This document shows, in pieces, positions 45,738 through 55,480 of a stretch of DNA of 64,000 nucleotides; the stretch's first letter is position 1; each line of letters starts with the position of its first letter. Source of the stretch: JAJTHY01 sp964458795 (GTDB lineage: Bacteria > Pseudomonadota > Alphaproteobacteria > Rickettsiales > Midichloriaceae); the NCBI GenBank assembly GCA_964458795.1, contig CAYWJW010000001.1:16952-80951 (forward strand), written 5' to 3'. The position numbers and the translations under genes are program-made. The notes under the pieces were generated by a model, which saw nothing but the letters and a program-made list of their open reading frames with translations, searched no databases and was not told the DNA's origin.

Positions 45738-45911
45738 TCAGCTGCTAAGCTTGCGCTCTTCAAACAGAACGTGCTTGCGGAGTTTTTTATCATACTTACG
45801 GAATTTTAGTTTTCCGGTAAGTTGTTTAGGATTCTTGCCGCATACATAATAAACGCCAGTGCCTTCGCTGCTAACAAGTTTAAATAGTACGAGATTTCTT
45901 TTTCTTGCCAT
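45738..45911 (-). CDS. rpmG: 50S ribosomal protein L33
   Basis: A 57-residue frame on the minus strand beginning [19 protein letters not shown] and including [10 protein letters not shown] and [19 protein letters not shown], the L33 pattern of proteobacteria. Only one Cys of the zinc-type CxxC pairs is present, so this is the Cys-poor, zinc-independent form. Starts at ATG 45909-45911; the stop is 5 nt before the lolD start. Confidence 0.93.
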   Translation of the reverse strand: MARKRNLVLFKLVSSEGTGVYYVCGKNPKQLTGKLKFRKYDKKLRKHVLFEERKLSS

Positions 45912-46079
45912 GGTTATATTAGAATAAATTTTATAAGCTGGCGTAGATCCTAACTAGTTGTTGGGTGTATGTCAACAATTTAAACAAATTAGTAGGGGTA
46001 TGAATAATAAGTATTTGTAATTAATGCACTTTATGTATTAGCATAAATGGTAAGGATAATATGAATTTAGGTGAACAGC

Positions 46080-47033
46080 ATGCCTATTGAGACTTATAAG
46101 ATTCTTAGCGCTCGAATAAAGCGGAATATAATTAAAGCCGCATTTTTATTGAGTATTATAACTCCCTGTATCACATATGCATCAGATAAATTAGCTCCTC
46201 AAGCTATGATAGGCTATCTTGATAGATACCAGATTAAAAATGGTGAAACACTTTATGACGTTGCTAGAAATTTTGGTGTTGGAATTGATGAGCTGATGTA
46301 TGCTAATCAAATAATTGATCCATGGTTTCCCGCGGTAGGTACTGAGCTTATAATACCAAGCATGCACGTATTGCCTTCCAAGCCTCATAAAGGGATAGTT
46401 ATTAACAAGACTGCGCTGCGCCTATACTACTTTCCTAAAGAAAACAGTACTGAAGGTGTCATTTCTTTCCCAATAGCTATAGGCAAGCCTGGCTATGAAA
46501 CCCCTATGGGGACTACTAGGATTAATGATAAAAAAGAAAACCCCTCTTGGAGGCCAACAGATAAAGTGAGAGCAGAATATCCTGGGTTAGGGTTGCCATC
46601 CGTCGTGCCCCCAGGGCCTAGTAATCCTTTAGGAGAATATGCAATTTATCTGGGATGGGACCTGATCGTTATGCATGGAACCAACGATCCCTGGACTGTA
46701 GGTAGCCACGTTAGTCGCGGTTGCATAAGAATGTATCCTGAGCATATAAAAACTCTATTTAGCAAAGTGAGTCGAGGGACAGAAGTTCGAGTAGTGGATG
46801 AGCCGGTAAAAATTGGTTGGTTAGATAATCAACTCTACCTTACTGTGTACCCTAATAGAGCGCAAAAGGATAAGATAGATTTGCGCAAACGAGTAGATGT
46901 GCCAAGAGACTCAGCAGCAATTAAAAAGAATTTACTTAATATTGCTGCAAGCCATCAAATAGAACTAGACTGGAATGCCGTCAACACTGCGTTGCAGGAA
47001 TACAGAAGTGTTCCGATTAGAGTCTCAAGATGA
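46080..47033 (+). CDS. LysM-containing L,D-transpeptidase (YkuD family)
   Basis: 317 residues from the ATG at 46080, which has AGGTGA 5 nt upstream (an in-frame GTG lies 9 nt earlier). Signal-type hydrophobic segment (about 18-33), LysM domain (about 50-93), and a YkuD catalytic domain with H199 (VMHGTND), H210 and nucleophile C215 (SHVSRGCIRM). It cross-links peptidoglycan by 3-3 bonds or attaches proteins to it, in the periplasm. Its 3' end overlaps the convergent symporter gene by 9 nt. Confidence 0.93.
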   Translation: MPIETYKILSARIKRNIIKAAFLLSIITPCITYASDKLAPQAMIGYLDRYQIKNGETLYDVARNFGVGIDELMYANQIIDPWFPAVGTELIIPSMHVLPSKPHKGIVINKTALRLYYFPKENSTEGVISFPIAIGKPGYETPMGTTRINDKKENPSWRPTDKVRAEYPGLGLPSVVPPGPSNPLGEYAIYLGWDLIVMHGTNDPWTVGSHVSRGCIRMYPEHIKTLFSKVSRGTEVRVVDEPVKIGWLDNQLYLTVYPNRAQKDKIDLRKRVDVPRDSAAIKKNLLNIAASHQIELDWNAVNTALQEYRSVPIRVSR

Positions 47034-48191
47034 TAAAAGCTCTTTACGCTTATTTAGCAGCCCCGTTAACTTGTTCAAACCCAATGCAAATGCACCGTTT
47101 CCTAGAACGTTTGCACAGGTGATAACCGGGTCAAATAGGATATAAAGAGCTGTAATGAGTGACATCATTTCAGCATCAAATCCTAAATAACTCTCTAGTA
47201 TCGGAAGCATAACAATAATGCCACCCCCAGGTATTGCTGCGACAGAGAATTTTGCTAGAACAAAATATAAGGTGAAAATCATGTAGCTGATGAGTGAAGG
47301 TTCAGGCATACCAAAGCTTTTAAGTACTGCATAAGCAAATATTGGTATAGCAAAGCAATCTCCTACTAGGTGGATATTTACCGTTGCAGGGATAACAGAG
47401 CGTGCAATATCTTTGTTATGAGTATTACTTTCAGTGCCAATTATCGTAAGTGGCATGCTTGCCGCACTGGACATAGTCGCAAAGCCGCTAATTGCAGCTG
47501 GTAGCATGTTTCTTATGCTCGTAAGAAGCTTTTGAAACTTGCAGTTGTTTAGTACAAAATAGACAAGCGCTATATAACTAAACTGAGCAACAGCTATGCA
47601 TGCAAAAATAGCAGTATAGTCTTTAATAATGACGCCTACGATACCATCATGCTGTAGTTTGATTACGAAACCAGCTACAAAGAGAGGTATTAAATAGACT
47701 AAGCTTTGTAATAAATAGCCTACAAACTTCTCAATGTTATTTGCGAGTTTAATTGCATATTCTGGATACATCCTTGATGAGATTATACCTAATAAAATAC
47801 CGGCAAACATTGCTTTGTCGTTGGCTATAAGTTTAGGAAGCGTAAGCTTCCACAAGGGATCAAGACCAGTGGATTTATCAGGCGAGATCATGGATAAATC
47901 AAAGTGATATATCCAGATGCCAACATAATGGCTTAAAAAGGTTGATAGAAAATTGGAGAAGCATACAAGTGCTAGGATTACCCCAATAATCCTGGTTGCA
48001 TTATTTGATAGTGCAATTGAGGCTTTGAAAAGCAAGCCGAAGATTATCAGCGGGAGTAGGGCTATTATTATCTCCTTAATACTTAGACTTATGGAGTATA
48101 GCCATTGCTTAAGTGATGGTGGAGCAAATGGCCCTAAAAGTATGATGGCAATTATCATCGCCACCAAAATAAATGGTATTTTACGAAACAT
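47025..48191 (-). CDS. sodium/proton:dicarboxylate (glutamate-type) symporter, SDF family
   Basis: A 388-residue protein with about eight spans and re-entrant loops of the DAACS family: the Ser-rich loop FATMSSAASMPLTI, GDCFAIPIFAYAV and the C-terminal ILFDPVITCANVLGNG. Imports C4-dicarboxylates or glutamate/aspartate; which one cannot be decided. For an intracellular bacterium, host amino or organic acids are the likely cargo. A plausible promoter lies upstream at 48357-48385. Confidence 0.9.
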   Translation of the reverse strand: MFRKIPFILVAMIIAIILLGPFAPPSLKQWLYSISLSIKEIIIALLPLIIFGLLFKASIALSNNATRIIGVILALVCFSNFLSTFLSHYVGIWIYHFDLSMISPDKSTGLDPLWKLTLPKLIANDKAMFAGILLGIISSRMYPEYAIKLANNIEKFVGYLLQSLVYLIPLFVAGFVIKLQHDGIVGVIIKDYTAIFACIAVAQFSYIALVYFVLNNCKFQKLLTSIRNMLPAAISGFATMSSAASMPLTIIGTESNTHNKDIARSVIPATVNIHLVGDCFAIPIFAYAVLKSFGMPEPSLISYMIFTLYFVLAKFSVAAIPGGGIIVMLPILESYLGFDAEMMSLITALYILFDPVITCANVLGNGAFALGLNKLTGLLNKRKELLSS

Positions 48192-48209
48192 GGTTCTCTC
48201 CTAAGAGGG

Positions 48210-48232
48210 TTATTTACCGGAATTGGTATCAG
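48210..48232. repeat. solo MITE end (GGAATTGGTA followed by TCA)
   Basis: GTTATTTACCGGAATTGGTA followed by TCA matches the right end of the TACCAATTCC family with its TNA target. No left end is visible, so it is a remnant. Confidence 0.6.
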
Positions 48233-48356
48233 TATTATAGTTAAAAGTGTGAAGTGGATGTGAAGATCTATTACCAGCCGCAGCCGGTTGTAGTTGTAAG
48301 GAGAGTAACTATGTAGCCTGCAATTGACATGGTGCCAACATTATTAGTACACACTT

Positions 48357-48385
48357 ATTATAACTTATTATAGTATAGCCTGCAA
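48357..48385 (-). promoter_or_regulatory. candidate sigma-70 promoter
   Basis: On the minus strand TTGCAG (48385-48380), a 17-bp spacer and TATAAT (48362-48357). It points toward the SDF symporter at 48191 and the 19-codon frame at 48271-48330. Confidence 0.45.
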
Positions 48386-48403
48386 GGCATAACACCAAAA
48401 TAT

Positions 48404-49696
48404 TTATAATACTCCAGTCTCATTGACGTATTTATTATTATTTGCGGTATTGGATGATAGGGTGCTTTTCTGCACAAAGGCTTTATTAACAAGAAATAGC
48501 GCTGGCATTGAGGCGATGGCGGTAATAACGAAAAAGACTGCCCAGCCGAATGCTTCCACCATGAGCCCTGTGGTTCCTGCGACCGTGGTTCTGGCAAAGC
48601 TTGCAAGCGCTGATAGCAAAGCATACTGGCTTGCGGTGAACTGGCGGTTGCATAGCATGGAAATATATGCAACCAATGCGGTGGTGCTTATACCACTGCA
48701 GCTGTATTCAATAGTAGTTACTATGAATAGTATTGTCATATTACTGCCTGAGCTAAGTAGCATTAAATAGGAGAGGTTGGATAGCATTTGCAGAACAAGT
48801 CCCACTACTACAAACTTCTTTAGACCAACTCTATTTGCTAGATAGCCACCAACAAGTGCGCCGACTATAGTTGCCCCCATTCCAAAGCTTTTCACCACCC
48901 ATGCGATGTCGAACTTGGAAAATCCTATATCCAGCAGGAATGGGGAGGTAAGGGCCATTATGAGCGCATCACTCATCTTAAAAAAGATTACAAATAAAAG
49001 CATGTGATAGAAGTTAGTGCGTTTATATATATCCATAAGTGGGCGTACAAAAGAGCTGGCTAGATGAGCGATGAAAGACTTACCATCTTCTATTTTCTTG
49101 AAATTTAGAGGTTCTTGGTAGAACACTACACAGCCTAAAAGTATAAGCAAACTCAAAATTGCCATCGATATATAAGCTGCTTCCCAGCTTATAAAATGTG
49201 CGATACTTAACGCGCCGCTTGAAGATATAATCATCGCCACTCTGTACCCGGTGGTGGCCATAGATGAGCCTGCAGCTTGTTCTTGGATAGGTAGCAACTC
49301 GATACGCATGGCATCGATGATTACATCTTGTGATGCCGATAAGAAGGCAAGTAATACTGAAATTGCGGCTATACTAGCTATTTCGCCCGTGGTAGCTATG
49401 CCGCTTAAAATCAAGATTGTGATAGCAAGGAGGCCACCAACTACTGAAAGCTGCGCTCGCCTGCGGCCAAGTTTAGCAGAAAGAAAGGGAATTCTCAGGT
49501 TATCAAGTAGGGGTGACCAAAGAAACTTAAGGATATGTGGTATACTTATCATGGCAAATGCACCTATGGTCGCAAGATCAAATCCCCGTTCTCTTAGCAA
49601 AATGGACAGAGTTGAAGCTGTAAGCGCAAGTGGTAATCCGCTTAGAATGCCTAAGAAAAAGACCAAAAGTAAATTTTTACGTAGGTAGAAAAGCAT
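48404..49696 (-). CDS. AmpG-like muropeptide permease (MFS)
   Basis: 430 residues from the ATG at 49694-49696, downstream of AAGGAG; a TTG-initiated frame reaching 49762 inside glmS is unlikely. About 12 spans. AmpG-like wording: GILSGLPLALTASTLSILLRERG, PHILKFLWSPLLDNL, LLAFLSASQDVIIDAMRIELLP, AAGSSMATTGYRVAMI. It would bring anhydro-muropeptides back to the cytosol for recycling. Other substrates are known for AmpG paralogs in Rickettsiales, so muropeptide specificity is not certain. Confidence 0.85.
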   Translation of the reverse strand: MLFYLRKNLLLVFFLGILSGLPLALTASTLSILLRERGFDLATIGAFAMISIPHILKFLWSPLLDNLRIPFLSAKLGRRRAQLSVVGGLLAITILILSGIATTGEIASIAAISVLLAFLSASQDVIIDAMRIELLPIQEQAAGSSMATTGYRVAMIISSSGALSIAHFISWEAAYISMAILSLLILLGCVVFYQEPLNFKKIEDGKSFIAHLASSFVRPLMDIYKRTNFYHMLLFVIFFKMSDALIMALTSPFLLDIGFSKFDIAWVVKSFGMGATIVGALVGGYLANRVGLKKFVVVGLVLQMLSNLSYLMLLSSGSNMTILFIVTTIEYSCSGISTTALVAYISMLCNRQFTASQYALLSALASFARTTVAGTTGLMVEAFGWAVFFVITAIASMPALFLVNKAFVQKSTLSSNTANNNKYVNETGVL

Positions 49697-49754
49697 ATGA
49701 CATCTCACTCCTTGGTCCGCAATATACAACCAATTTAGTGATTTGGGAAGAGTA

Positions 49755-51578
49755 TTACTCAACCGTAACGGATTTAGCTAAATTTCTGGGCTGATCCACA
49801 TCTTTACCAAGTGCTATTGCTGCGTGATAGGCTAGAAGTTGCATAGGTAATGTATAAAGTATTGGCGAAGTAAAGAAATCTGTCTCAGGCATGGTTATTA
49901 TTGAGTGTGCTAGAGATTTTAATTCTTTAGCACCGTTGGCATTGGTAAAGACTATTATCTTACCTTTGCGGGCCGAAATTTCCTGAATGTTGGATGCAGT
50001 TTTGGTAAATAATTTATCATATGGGGCCACAACAACAACTGGCAAGTTTTCATCAATAAGTGCAATCGATCCATGTTTGAGCTCTCCAGCTGCCATACCT
50101 TCTGCGTGTATATAGGATATTTCCTTTATTTTAAGAGCCCCTTCAAGTGCTATTGGATAGGAAGAGCCGCGGCCTACATATAGCATAGTCCTCGCAGATT
50201 TAATCTCTTCCGCTATAGCCTTAATTTTCTGGCTCATGTTAAGTACAGTATTTAGAGTGTTTGGCAAATCAAGTAGATATGCTAAATGTCCAGAAAGTTC
50301 AGATCTAGTTATTAAGTTCTTATGAAATGCGGTATCAAGGCACATCAAGGCTAAAATAACCATCTGGGCAGTGAATACTTTAGTGGAGGCAACTCCTATC
50401 TCGTATCCAGAATATAATGGTAAAACATAATCTGACTCGTGAGCTATTGTGCTTTCTTCAACATTCACTATTGAAACTATTTTAAGTCCAGCCTTTTTAA
50501 CGTGCCTTAGTGCGGCAAGAGTGTCAGCTGTCTCTCCGGATTGAGAGATGAAAATGCCTATACCTTTTTTATCTAAAATCGGGTTTCTATATCTGAACTC
50601 TGATGAAAAATCTATTTCTACAGGAATCTTCGCTAATGTTTCAAACCAATATTTTGCAACAAAAGCAGAGTGATATGAGGTGCCGCAGGCAATAATATAT
50701 ATACGACTGCATTCTTTTAAATCCATTTCCAAATTATCAAAGCCGAATTTATTGAAATCAAGGTCATAATATCTATTAAACACCCGCTCCACAACTAAAG
50801 GTTGTTCAAGAATTTCTTTCAGCATAAAGTGCTCATAATCACCTTTGCTTGCTGAACTAAGATCTAGGCGGATATCCTTTGCAGCTCTGGTTACAACTTG
50901 GCCTTTAAAATCTGTTATCCTGTAGCTGTCTCTGCTGATCTCAACTATCTCACCATCTTCTAAATATATCATTTTATCTGTAAACTCGGTGAGGGCCAGT
51001 GCATCAGATCCCATATACATTTCGCCATCGCCTATACCGATTGCGAGTGGTGCACCTTGACGCATGCCAATCATTAAATTATCATTGTTGGCAAATATAA
51101 TTGCGACAGCAAAAGCGCCTTCAACCTCATGAAAAGCTTTGAATACAGATTCATAGGGGGTCATACCTTTTTCATAGTAACTAGCTATAAGTTTCAAAAG
51201 TACTTCCGTGTCAGTATCGCTCTCAAAAAAGGCGCCTTCATTTATTAGTCGATCCTTAAGTTCTGCGTGATTCTCAATAATTCCATTATGAACCAAAGCT
51301 AATCCGTTTGATGCAAACGGATGTGCATTACGTTCGGAAGGGGTTCCATGTGTTGCCCATCTGGTATGACCAATGCCGCTTAAACCATCAAGTGGATCTT
51401 TCTTTAAGATGCTGGCTAACTTGGCTATTCGCCCCTCTACCTTAAGCAACTTTATGTTATTATCATTAACTACCGCTATACCTGCAGAATCATATCCACG
51501 ATATTCTAGCCTTTTAAGAGAGTTAACAATACGATCCGTAACCTCAGCTTTACCAAGGATGCCAACTATTCCACACAT
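49755..51578 (-). CDS. glmS: glutamine-fructose-6-phosphate aminotransferase
   Basis: 607 residues: N-terminal glutaminase with catalytic Cys2 (MCGIVGILG) and GHTRWATHGTPSERNAHPF, then two SIS isomerase domains (FISQSGETADTLAALR, GRGSSYPIALEGALKIKEISY) and the C-terminal DQPRNLAKSVTVE. It makes glucosamine-6-phosphate for murein and lipid A. Full length for the family. Confidence 0.97.
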   Translation of the reverse strand: MCGIVGILGKAEVTDRIVNSLKRLEYRGYDSAGIAVVNDNNIKLLKVEGRIAKLASILKKDPLDGLSGIGHTRWATHGTPSERNAHPFASNGLALVHNGIIENHAELKDRLINEGAFFESDTDTEVLLKLIASYYEKGMTPYESVFKAFHEVEGAFAVAIIFANNDNLMIGMRQGAPLAIGIGDGEMYMGSDALALTEFTDKMIYLEDGEIVEISRDSYRITDFKGQVVTRAAKDIRLDLSSASKGDYEHFMLKEILEQPLVVERVFNRYYDLDFNKFGFDNLEMDLKECSRIYIIACGTSYHSAFVAKYWFETLAKIPVEIDFSSEFRYRNPILDKKGIGIFISQSGETADTLAALRHVKKAGLKIVSIVNVEESTIAHESDYVLPLYSGYEIGVASTKVFTAQMVILALMCLDTAFHKNLITRSELSGHLAYLLDLPNTLNTVLNMSQKIKAIAEEIKSARTMLYVGRGSSYPIALEGALKIKEISYIHAEGMAAGELKHGSIALIDENLPVVVVAPYDKLFTKTASNIQEISARKGKIIVFTNANGAKELKSLAHSIITMPETDFFTSPILYTLPMQLLAYHAAIALGKDVDQPRNLAKSVTVE

Positions 51579-51665
51579 ATATCAATTGCAAATTATTAAT
51601 TAACCTCAAGCACACGAGTATACACATAAATGATGGGTTTTCAAATACCAATATCTTACGAATTG

Positions 51666-53579
51666 TTACATACTAAGAGAATTGCTAGCTTCAAATTTGC
51701 GCACATCGCAGGTTTTGCTTTCTTTATTGATAATACAGGTCTTATTATACAAATTTCCCAAACCATTTACTGGCCTGTTTTGTGTATTTTCAGGAAGGTG
51801 ATCTATTATAATGAAAGTTTTGCCTAATTCTGCCTGCTCTTTGATTAGCTTCATAACTATTTGAAGAATGGGGGCATCTAAGTTCGCAAGTGTTTCATCC
51901 AACAATATAAGGTCCTTGCCGCTTATTAAGCTGGTAATTAACGCAATACGTCTATTCTCTCCACCAGAAATATCTGCGGTGTTTCTTCCATTTATCTTAG
52001 CTATTTGCTCGACTCTATCTAAGCCTTCAATATCAAATAACTTTAATCTTATAAATAGTGAGATAACTTGATCTATCTCACTTTCACTAATTTTCTCCTT
52101 CCCAATTATATCCTGTAGTCGAGAAAGGCTAGGCATTGTTGTATGGTCCAGCATTGCTGTGTGGAAGGAGCCAGTTCTTTTCACAATGCCTTCTCTTATA
52201 TAAGCTCCTCCTAAAATAGCATTTGAGAATGAGCTTTTGCCAGAGCCAGTTTCACCTTGTAATAACATAATATCCCCTTTCTCTAATATTAAATTAGTAG
52301 TGATTGTGAATACAGGGTTTAGCTTATCAAAGCTGAGTACAAACGGTTTATCTTCACTAGCTAGTACTTCTAGTACAACCTTATCATTTATCTCCTTATC
52401 ATTTATCTGAAGATGGTTTTGTGCCTCTTTATATTCAGCCTTAGCGGCTTCAATTGCTTCCGTTAACCTATTAAGTTTGTTTATTCTATGCCTAGTACTT
52501 GTAATCTCTGTATTAAGAATCTGACTTACGATGAAATGCAAATTATTCATAGCAGACTTAATAGGTAATAAATCGTCTATATATGTAAGATTTGGTGCTC
52601 TAAGCATTGCTCTGCCTGGAAGTAGATAAAAGAAAAATCCCTTAACCATACTGTATATAGCAGCTGTCTTAACATTTAATTGCTTTAATGATAGCTCATT
52701 GGGAAAGGAACCGGCATAGTGTTCTTTTATCTTTTGCACAACTAGGCTATTGCAACTTCGGGCAACAATGCTTATCGGAGTTTCTGTAGCGTATTCTAGC
52801 CAGGAAACTGTTTCTTTTATAGAGTTTTCGGAGCGTTCTTTTATTGAGATGTTTTGCTTCTTTTGCTTATTCACCGACAGGCTTGACATCACCCCACCTA
52901 GTAAAATCGCAACAAGTAGCTTATGTTCTGCTTTCAGTAGCTTGTGTTCCCTATCAAGTGGGAATCTTATATATGGAGCTAGAGTCTTTGATGCATTTAT
53001 TAGGATTCTGCACTCGGCGTATAATCTAATAAGAAGACCAGGCATCCCAATGGTATTTCGGGTCATGCTGTTTAGAGTGCTTCTAACATCTCCATGCAGG
53101 CAGTCTTTCAGTAGTGTTTTATTCTCTTCTGCATTTTCTTTATCTTTGGCTAACACAATTTTGTGTAGGAAAATATTTATGTTACCATCTTGTGCGAATA
53201 CTTCTTCAAATAACTTATCTGGTATCATATTATCTATAGCGTTATCTAGCTTCAGTGTTAACGCTCGATGAATGGCATGTAAGCCTAAGTTTGCTAGAGG
53301 ATAGGTGAGTGATCTATAAACTTTGCCTTCATAGTCTTTATCATCTCTAGCCATCAGAGCTGCTTTGGGAGCATCAGTAACATCTGAGATCGTAGATGGG
53401 GGCACTTCAAAAGGATAGATTTGTAGAATCTGTCTAAGCGCAACAATAGCGCAGTTTTTTAACCCAGATCTAGTGCATGGATTAAACACTGAAGCCATGA
53501 GCTTACCAGTTGCAGGGCTCATTCCGAACATAGAATGACCAGCATGTTGCAGCATGGCAGAAAACTCTAGATTGAACAT
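51666..53579 (-). CDS. ABC-type ATPase fused to a large unknown N-terminal domain, paralog 2
   Basis: A 637-residue relative of the protein at 40442, sharing the N-terminal opening (MFNLEFSAMLQHAGHSMFGM; compare MFELIERSANKALQLGFGMN), the KDCLHGDVRS and ILINASKTLAPY blocks and the ABC domain: Walker A GETGSGKSS (near 445), signature DISGGENRR (near 536), Walker B LILLDETLANLD, H-loop IDHL. It lacks the ~100-residue tail of paralog 1. Residues 230-260 are polar and basic where an exporter would have a span, so it may not be a classical transporter. Role unknown. Confidence 0.65.
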   Translation of the reverse strand: MFNLEFSAMLQHAGHSMFGMSPATGKLMASVFNPCTRSGLKNCAIVALRQILQIYPFEVPPSTISDVTDAPKAALMARDDKDYEGKVYRSLTYPLANLGLHAIHRALTLKLDNAIDNMIPDKLFEEVFAQDGNINIFLHKIVLAKDKENAEENKTLLKDCLHGDVRSTLNSMTRNTIGMPGLLIRLYAECRILINASKTLAPYIRFPLDREHKLLKAEHKLLVAILLGGVMSSLSVNKQKKQNISIKERSENSIKETVSWLEYATETPISIVARSCNSLVVQKIKEHYAGSFPNELSLKQLNVKTAAIYSMVKGFFFYLLPGRAMLRAPNLTYIDDLLPIKSAMNNLHFIVSQILNTEITSTRHRINKLNRLTEAIEAAKAEYKEAQNHLQINDKEINDKVVLEVLASEDKPFVLSFDKLNPVFTITTNLILEKGDIMLLQGETGSGKSSFSNAILGGAYIREGIVKRTGSFHTAMLDHTTMPSLSRLQDIIGKEKISESEIDQVISLFIRLKLFDIEGLDRVEQIAKINGRNTADISGGENRRIALITSLISGKDLILLDETLANLDAPILQIVMKLIKEQAELGKTFIIIDHLPENTQNRPVNGLGNLYNKTCIINKESKTCDVRKFEASNSLSM

Positions 53580-53751
53580 AATTAATATAAATCCAAATTT
53601 TTCGGAATTATATGTAGCTATGTTTAAATAATCAAATAAAACTTAATTTAAGTCTTGAAAAGTGCATCGTCATCCATGCTCCCAGACATCAGTGTCACGA
53701 GTAAATTTAGCATTTAAAATATTTTGAAAATTAAGCGATTAGCTCCATTTA

Positions 53752-53781
53752 GTCATCCCGCTGCCTGACAGCGGGATCCAT
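53752..53781. repeat. REP-like hairpin (GTCATCCCGCTG...CAGCGGGATCCAT)
   Basis: ATCCCGCTG and CAGCGGGAT form a 9-bp stem with a 5-nt loop. A related unit (GAGCCCGCGA...TTGCGGGGTGACC) follows at 53872-53903. The 53580-53932 gap holds these hairpins and no gene. Confidence 0.65.
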
Positions 53782-53871
53782 GTGCTAATAGAAAATTATT
53801 TTTATTTTTAATTATTTGGGTCTATAACTCTCTTTCTATAAAGCGTTCTGAGTGTTAGTGAAGCCTTAATA

Positions 53872-53903
53872 TGGAGCCCGCGATCGCAGTTGCGGGGTGA
53901 CCA
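53872..53903. repeat. REP-like hairpin, diverged
   Basis: CCCGCGATCGCAGTTGCGGGG can fold on itself, with GGAG before and TGACC after, as in the reverse-oriented unit at 60329. Confidence 0.5.
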
Positions 53904-53932
53904 TCGGGCATTCTGAAGGGTCTTCATATATG

Positions 53933-54298
53933 CTGCAGACAAGCTATAAGCCGGGTTCTGTTATAGACGATCATTTATCTAAGCCGGCTGATTACTCAGC
54001 TGGTCATGCAACCTACCCATGCACCTAGCGCCAGAACAAAGCGTTTAAAGTAAACTTTAGTGGCACATCTATTTGGTCTTGCTTCTGGTGGGGTTTTCCA
54101 TGCGAACTCTATTGCTAGCGTCCCGGTGAGCTCTTACCTCGCCTTTTCACCATTACCCTCTCTTGCGAGCGGGCTGTATATTTTCTGTGGCACTTTCCCT
54201 AGGGTCACCCCCGCTGGAGGTTATCCAGCACCATTGTTCTGTGAAGCCCGGACTTTCCTCTACAAGTTGCCTTGTAGCGATCATCCACTCGTCTGCAG
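53933..54298 (-). ncRNA. rnpB: RNase P RNA
   Basis: On the minus strand the conserved core elements appear in order: GAGGAAAGTCCGGGCTTCAC near the 5' end, ACCTCCAGCGGGGGTGACCC, AGGGAAAGTGCCACAGAAA, AGGTAAGAGCTCACCGG, and the 3' element AACCCGGCTTATAGCTTGTC. The P1 helix closes the molecule: CTGCAGACGAG (54298-54288) pairs with CTTGTCTGCAG (53943-53933) with one G-U. About 366 nt. Catalyses tRNA 5' maturation. Confidence 0.93.
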
Positions 54299-54411
54299 TG
54301 AAGAGTAGTCTAACAGATTATTAGAACATCTTCAAATCCTTGTTGACATTTTTGGAGTCTGAATGAATAATGGGGCTCCTTGAAGGATTATTTATTAAAT
54401 TTAGGATTACT

Positions 54412-54888
54412 ATGGGTTCATTTACAGCTGGTACATCATTTAAAAAATACGATGATGATAAAACATGGCATGTGATCGATGCTGAAGGTCTGGTTTTAGG
54501 CAGGCTAGCATCGCAGATTGCTAAGATTTTACGTGGCAAACATAAAGCCGATTTCACTCCACATATTGATTCTGGTGATCATGTGATTGTCATCAATGCA
54601 GAAAAACTTGCTATCACTGGTAAAAAGCTTGATAGAGATATTTTTTACTGGCACACTAATTACCCAGGTGGTATTAAGGAGCGAAGCAAAGGTCAGATCT
54701 TGCATGGTAAACATCCGCACAGAGTGCTTGAAAAAGCCGTTGAACGTATGATGCCTAAGGACAGCCCGCTTGCTCGCAAACAAATGAAGCACTTACATAT
54801 ATATGCAGGTAGCGAACATAAACAACAAGCTCAAACCCCAGTTGCGATGGATATTGCAGCTATGAATAGAAAGAATAAGAGGGACTAA
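54412..54888 (+). CDS. rplM: 50S ribosomal protein L13
   Basis: 158 residues from the ATG at 54412, which has AGGA 5-6 nt upstream; the frame extends 14 codons earlier but without homology. Landmarks [47 protein letters not shown] and the C-terminal [14 protein letters not shown] are L13. Forms the usual rplM-rpsI operon, 4 nt from rpsI. Confidence 0.97.
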   Translation: MGSFTAGTSFKKYDDDKTWHVIDAEGLVLGRLASQIAKILRGKHKADFTPHIDSGDHVIVINAEKLAITGKKLDRDIFYWHTNYPGGIKERSKGQILHGKHPHRVLEKAVERMMPKDSPLARKQMKHLHIYAGSEHKQQAQTPVAMDIAAMNRKNKRD

Positions 54889-54892
54889 TAAC

Positions 54893-55336
54893 ATGGTAGT
54901 TAAAGCTCAAGCTAAAGAAAAAATTAAAATTTCCGACATTCTGCCGAAGGCGGGTCGTATCTATGCTACAGGCCGGAGGAAAGAAGCTTCCGCTCGTGTT
55001 TGGATCGCCAAAGGTAAAGGGCGTATTATAGTTAATGGTAAAGCCGTAGAAACTTATTTGGCTCGTCCGGTACTTCGGATGATTGTTAACCAACCTTTCG
55101 CAATCACCAATACTGCTGGTGCGTTTGATGTATGGTGTACAGTAAAGGGTAGTGGTCTTTCAGGTCAGGCCGGTGCGATCAGACATGGTATAAGCCGCGC
55201 GCTTGATCAATCGGATCCAGCTCTTCACATGCTGTTGCGTCAAGGAACATTCCTAACGCGTGATAGCAGAGAAGTTGAGCGTAAGAAGTATGGACATAAG
55301 AAAGCTAGAAAACGCTTCCAGTTCTCTAAGCGTTAA
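54893..55336 (+). CDS. rpsI: 30S ribosomal protein S9
   Basis: 147 residues: [39 protein letters not shown] and the C-terminal [17 protein letters not shown], all diagnostic of S9. The ~15-residue N-terminal extension is common in alphaproteobacteria. Confidence 0.97.
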   Translation: MVVKAQAKEKIKISDILPKAGRIYATGRRKEASARVWIAKGKGRIIVNGKAVETYLARPVLRMIVNQPFAITNTAGAFDVWCTVKGSGLSGQAGAIRHGISRALDQSDPALHMLLRQGTFLTRDSREVERKKYGHKKARKRFQFSKR

Positions 55337-55480
55337 GAATTTCTGGAATTTTGTCATTCTTTGGAAAATCTCTGTAAGCTATATAGAGTTTTGTCGGAAG
55401 GTGCGTTGTTGGTGATTGCCTTGCCTACTAAGGTCAGGTATTGAGCTAGATTTTTTAACACTTAATGGTTAAATAGTAAA

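Noticed and set aside
48358..48672. 104-codon frame overlapping the end of the AmpG-like gene in another frame
   Set aside because: The AmpG frame has clear transmembrane and family patterns; the overlapping frame is His/Pro/Cys-rich without features.
52750..53271. 173-codon frame on the plus strand inside the second ABC fusion gene
   Set aside because: The minus frame is supported by paralogy with the protein at 40442; the plus frame is Ser/Cys-rich shadow.
54060..54308. 82-codon frame on the plus strand
   Set aside because: Antisense to RNase P RNA, whose conserved core elements are clear.
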